Source of the DNA: Virgibacillus proomii
GTDB taxonomy: Bacteria; Bacillota; Bacilli; Bacillales; Amphibacillaceae
Reading direction: 5' to 3'
NCBI RefSeq assembly: GCF_018916875.1
Contig: NZ_JAHLNO010000025.1
Location: 1-44,439, forward strand
DNA: 44,439 nt
In this document: positions 42,273 to 44,439 of the stretch, piece by piece
Numbering within the stretch: position 1 is the stretch's first letter
Layout of the letters: each line of letters starts with the position of its first letter
Notes under the pieces: model-generated
The model's database searches: none
What the model was told of the DNA's origin: nothing
The model's input: only the letters and a program-made list of their open reading frames with translations
Position numbers and translations under genes: made by a program

Positions 42273-42469
42273 AATAAAGCAAAGACGTTTGAGCCAAATA
42301 AGGAACAAATGAGGCGAAAATTGCTTCTAATTATGCTAAATAGCTCATTTGTTTGCGTGACTAATTCCTGCGAAATTACTTGTATACATGCAAAAACGAT
42401 TGAAATAAGGAACATTTTAACCCCAAAAAGGAACAAAGCAGGAACAAAATTTTTCCTGTGACTAAAAAA

Positions 42470-42507
42470 GGAGAACCCCATACCACATCCGGTATGAGGT
42501 TCTCTAT
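42470..42507. terminator. hairpin terminator
   Basis: AGAACC-C-CATACC, loop ACATCC, GGTATG-A-GGTTCT, with AAAAAAGG before and CTATTTATCTT after. Could terminate on either strand. Confidence 0.65.
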
Positions 42508-42648
42508 TTATCTTATTTGGACGAGAAGACTCCATCGTAAGCTAAGTGACGGGTAGTTCAAATTTTTCAAGGCGGTTATTAAATAATTATTAGAAGACGC
42601 TTTCCAAACAGCGTTTTCGCATTATAATAGAATGAATTAATGACTTAT

Positions 42649-42677
42649 TTGATTGACAACAAAGGCAATGATATAAT
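42649..42677 (+). promoter_or_regulatory. sigma-A-type promoter
   Basis: TTGATT (42649-42654), a 17-nt spacer and TATAAT (42672-42677), 30 nt before the ATG of the 47-aa ORF. Confidence 0.65.
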
Positions 42678-42706
42678 TGTATAAATAAAAAATTTGGAGT
42701 GAGGTC

Positions 42707-42850
42707 ATGCTCAAAATTATCGGTAATAAATGGGAAGATCATGAATTAATGCTAATGATTACTACAATTTGTTCTTTGTTGACTTTCAAAAAAATAAAGA
42801 AGCTAGAACATTATAAAAACAAATTAAAAAATACTTATACACCATTCTAA
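42707..42850 (+). CDS. small protein, unknown (47 aa)
   Basis: The ATG at 42707 is preceded by TTGGAGTGAGG. Product: MLKIIGNKWEDHELMLMITT, then ICSLLTFKKIKKLEHYKNKL, KNTYTPF. It has one moderately hydrophobic segment (MLMITTICSLLTF) and a strongly basic C-terminal half. A promoter, an RBS and a strong terminator (42861) bracket it exactly, making it a self-contained small transcription unit. No family recognised; it could be a small membrane peptide such as a toxin-like or regulatory peptide, which is only inference. Confidence 0.6.
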   Translation: MLKIIGNKWEDHELMLMITTICSLLTFKKIKKLEHYKNKLKNTYTPF

Positions 42851-42860
42851 TTTAGATAAA

Positions 42861-42904
42861 GGGGGCGGGACTCTCTCAGTAGTAATCCCGCCCCCCCTTT
42901 TTTA
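42861..42904 (+). terminator. strong rho-independent terminator
   Basis: GGGGGCGGGA and TCCCGCCCCC with a 15-nt loop, followed by CCTTTTTTATC. The GC-only stem and T-run are textbook for the + strand. Confidence 0.9.
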
Positions 42905-42983
42905 TCTTATTTGGATGAGAAAACCCCACCCTCAAGCGAAGGTAGGGTGTTATTCATAATACTTTAAATATAAGGAGTTTTAG

Positions 42984-44252
42984 ATGGATACGAGAATAAA
43001 AGAATTAATTAATTTTACAAAAGAAAAATACTGCTTACATGAATATTATTTACATACATTTGATATCAACCGAAGTACAACAATTTTCAAAGATACGGTT
43101 TATAGCCTAAGCATGGAATGGTTTCCAAATCATATTAAAAATTGGGATGATGAAACCTATAATCCAGAAGGGACAGCTTGTATTGAGATAGACATCCATT
43201 CAAGAAAGACAAAACATGTGATTTTTAGTGAGGGAATATCAACTGTTGATGGTATGACGTTTGATTTGAATAACAGGGATGAAATCATCAAGTGGATTGA
43301 AAAGGAAACGGGTTTGAATTATGGAAGGCAGTTTGAGTTCTGGAAGGAAGAAGAAAGAGAGCTTCATTTCAAGGAATGTATAGATGGGGTTGCAGTTTCT
43401 CCGTCAGGTTATATTGAATTAAAACTGGATAAAGTAGGGAGGCTCACCTTATTTTCTGTATATGGACAGTTTCCATCCGAGAAACTTGTAAAACAAGAAA
43501 AATATTTACTTTCCCTTGAACAAGTAGAAAAGTTAGCTAAGGAACAATTGAAGTTAGTTGAGTTTCCGGTCATTGAACAAAAGAAGCTCGTTCCTGCATT
43601 TGCAATTGAGGAGATTTATATTAAGAATAACTGTTTTTCTACCTTACCCTTTGAGTTCTTTGTAGATGATAAGTTTTCTTTGCAAATGGACAAAGTGATA
43701 GAGTGGGATTATAATATTCAAAAAACTTTCCAAGGTAAAATACTATCACTAATTGAAAATGTCACACCTGATCAAGCATTTCAGTGTGAGCCACATCCAG
43801 ATTTGCGGCCAATCACAGAGGAAGAAATTAAAAAGTGTGTCAGTAACATTAAAAAATTTTTAAGTCAAGAATACACGAATGATTCAGGAAAATGGGCATT
43901 AAAGTCGCTATATCGAGAAAAGGGATACATCCATGCAACATTAAAAGCAAAGGAACAGAAAGAGTGTGTATTTAAAAGAAAAGTGAAGCTATTCATTGAC
44001 TCGGAGACTTATCAAGTATTGAATTACATGGATAATAAGCCGTTTTTAAAAATGTATATGGAATTAGAAGAAGCAGAGGAAATAAAGGTTGCAAAAGAGG
44101 AAGCATTAGAGAAATTAAAAGACTTCGTTAAATTGACACCATATTATGTATATGATTTTGAGCAGGGTTACTATGTATTATGCGGAAAGTTAGATTGTCA
44201 ATATGCAGTAAAAGCGAATAATGGGGAAGTTGTTGAATTAAATGAATTGTAA
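42984..44252 (+). CDS. PepSY/YcdB-like domain protein, unknown (422 aa)
   Basis: The ATG at 42984 follows AAGGAG. A large soluble protein without signal peptide or membrane helix. Two regions show the beta-beta-alpha pattern of PepSY-like units: GYIELKLDKVGRLTLFSVYG with LSLEQVEKLAKEQLKLV (about 140-195), and VKLFIDSETYQVLNYMDN with EIKVAKEEALEKLKDFVKLT plus YAVKANNGEVVELNEL (about 333-422). Similar long proteins in Bacilli are annotated hypothetical or YcdB-like. PepSY units often bind or inhibit peptidases, but these proteins are usually secreted, unlike this one. Function unknown. No operon partner in view. Confidence 0.7.
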   Translation: MDTRIKELINFTKEKYCLHEYYLHTFDINRSTTIFKDTVYSLSMEWFPNHIKNWDDETYNPEGTACIEIDIHSRKTKHVIFSEGISTVDGMTFDLNNRDEIIKWIEKETGLNYGRQFEFWKEEERELHFKECIDGVAVSPSGYIELKLDKVGRLTLFSVYGQFPSEKLVKQEKYLLSLEQVEKLAKEQLKLVEFPVIEQKKLVPAFAIEEIYIKNNCFSTLPFEFFVDDKFSLQMDKVIEWDYNIQKTFQGKILSLIENVTPDQAFQCEPHPDLRPITEEEIKKCVSNIKKFLSQEYTNDSGKWALKSLYREKGYIHATLKAKEQKECVFKRKVKLFIDSETYQVLNYMDNKPFLKMYMELEEAEEIKVAKEEALEKLKDFVKLTPYYVYDFEQGYYVLCGKLDCQYAVKANNGEVVELNEL

Positions 44253-44439
44253 TATAAATAATATTTCCTCACACTAGCGTTGCATAAATAATATCTAAAT
44301 TTTCTGTTTTAATTATTTAGCCAAGAGAGCCAAAAAAGTAAATGCCCAACTAAAGGTGGCTCCATCCATTTGGAATATATTTACAATTAGACTAAGGTGG
44401 CAGCGACGTTTTCGTTATTAAGAAGCACCTTTTCCTTCT
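44253..44439. other. right-end intergenic; possible 3' end of a minus-strand gene
   Basis: A minus-strand frame enters from the right edge (KEKVLLNNENVAATLV, stop near 44389). A second fragment ATFSWAFTFLALLAK stops near 44316. Too short to identify; GGTGGC occurs twice. Confidence 0.3.

Noticed and set aside
42221..42535. 104-codon minus-strand ORF
   Set aside because: Its N-terminus is encoded by a terminator hairpin (42470-42507) and it opposes the plus-strand coding remnant.

Overview
The window looks like a chromosomal segment of a low-GC, endospore-forming Bacillaceae. A Virgibacillus/Oceanobacillus-type genome is an inference from gene content and style. The best evidence is the sporulation/germination block pdaB, kbaA, gerD, salA, cwlD, which is syntenic with the Bacillus subtilis ybaN-kbaA-gerD-ybaL-cwlD region near the replication origin. 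gerD keeps a recognisable sigma-G promoter and cwlD a sigma-E promoter.

Layout: (1) 1-3190 has the 3' end of an IS110-type transposase, one small conserved-looking ORF and three copies of a modular hairpin repeat, one expanded into a 60-bp tandem array. (2) 3193-8503 is the sporulation/germination block. (3) 9128-16477 has three DUF948 proteins around an rtcB RNA ligase, a decayed yihY-type gene split by a small palindromic element, and a yknW-yknX-like pair without its ABC partners. (4) 17134-21293 has yojO-yojN (VWA protein and MoxR ATPase), a yfmJ-type reductase and a coupled small membrane ORF. (5) 22107-29186 is a catabolic cassette: an MtnK-like kinase, MtnA-like isomerase and class II aldolase, with an NhaC-type antiporter, a DeoR regulator and an iron alcohol dehydrogenase. 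It fits disposal of 5-deoxyribose or methylthioribose through a DHAP shunt. (6) 29900-37419 has small membrane or secreted proteins, a PLP enzyme, a BASS-family transporter, and DUF2332 and DUF3885 proteins. (7) 37561-42300 is decaying mobile DNA: an IS30 element with a frameshifted transposase, a DUF2786 gene broken twice at A-tracts, small minus-strand genes, a possible conjugation coupling-protein fragment, a three-way-junction-like inverted-repeat structure and a scar made of two Tn3/Tn1546-type terminal repeats. (8) 42649-44252 has a small ORF with its own promoter and terminator, then a 422-aa PepSY-like protein.

The most unusual signal is the modular intergenic repeat. Ten copies or fragments lie in this window, all on the + strand. 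They are built from hairpin modules whose stem sequences differ between copies while pairing is kept. A second element of about 95 bp occurs three times, once inside the yihY pseudogene. The most structured single locus is 41247-41408.

Most housekeeping genes are on the minus strand. If synteny with B. subtilis holds, this is the leading-strand sense, and the hairpin repeats all point the other way.
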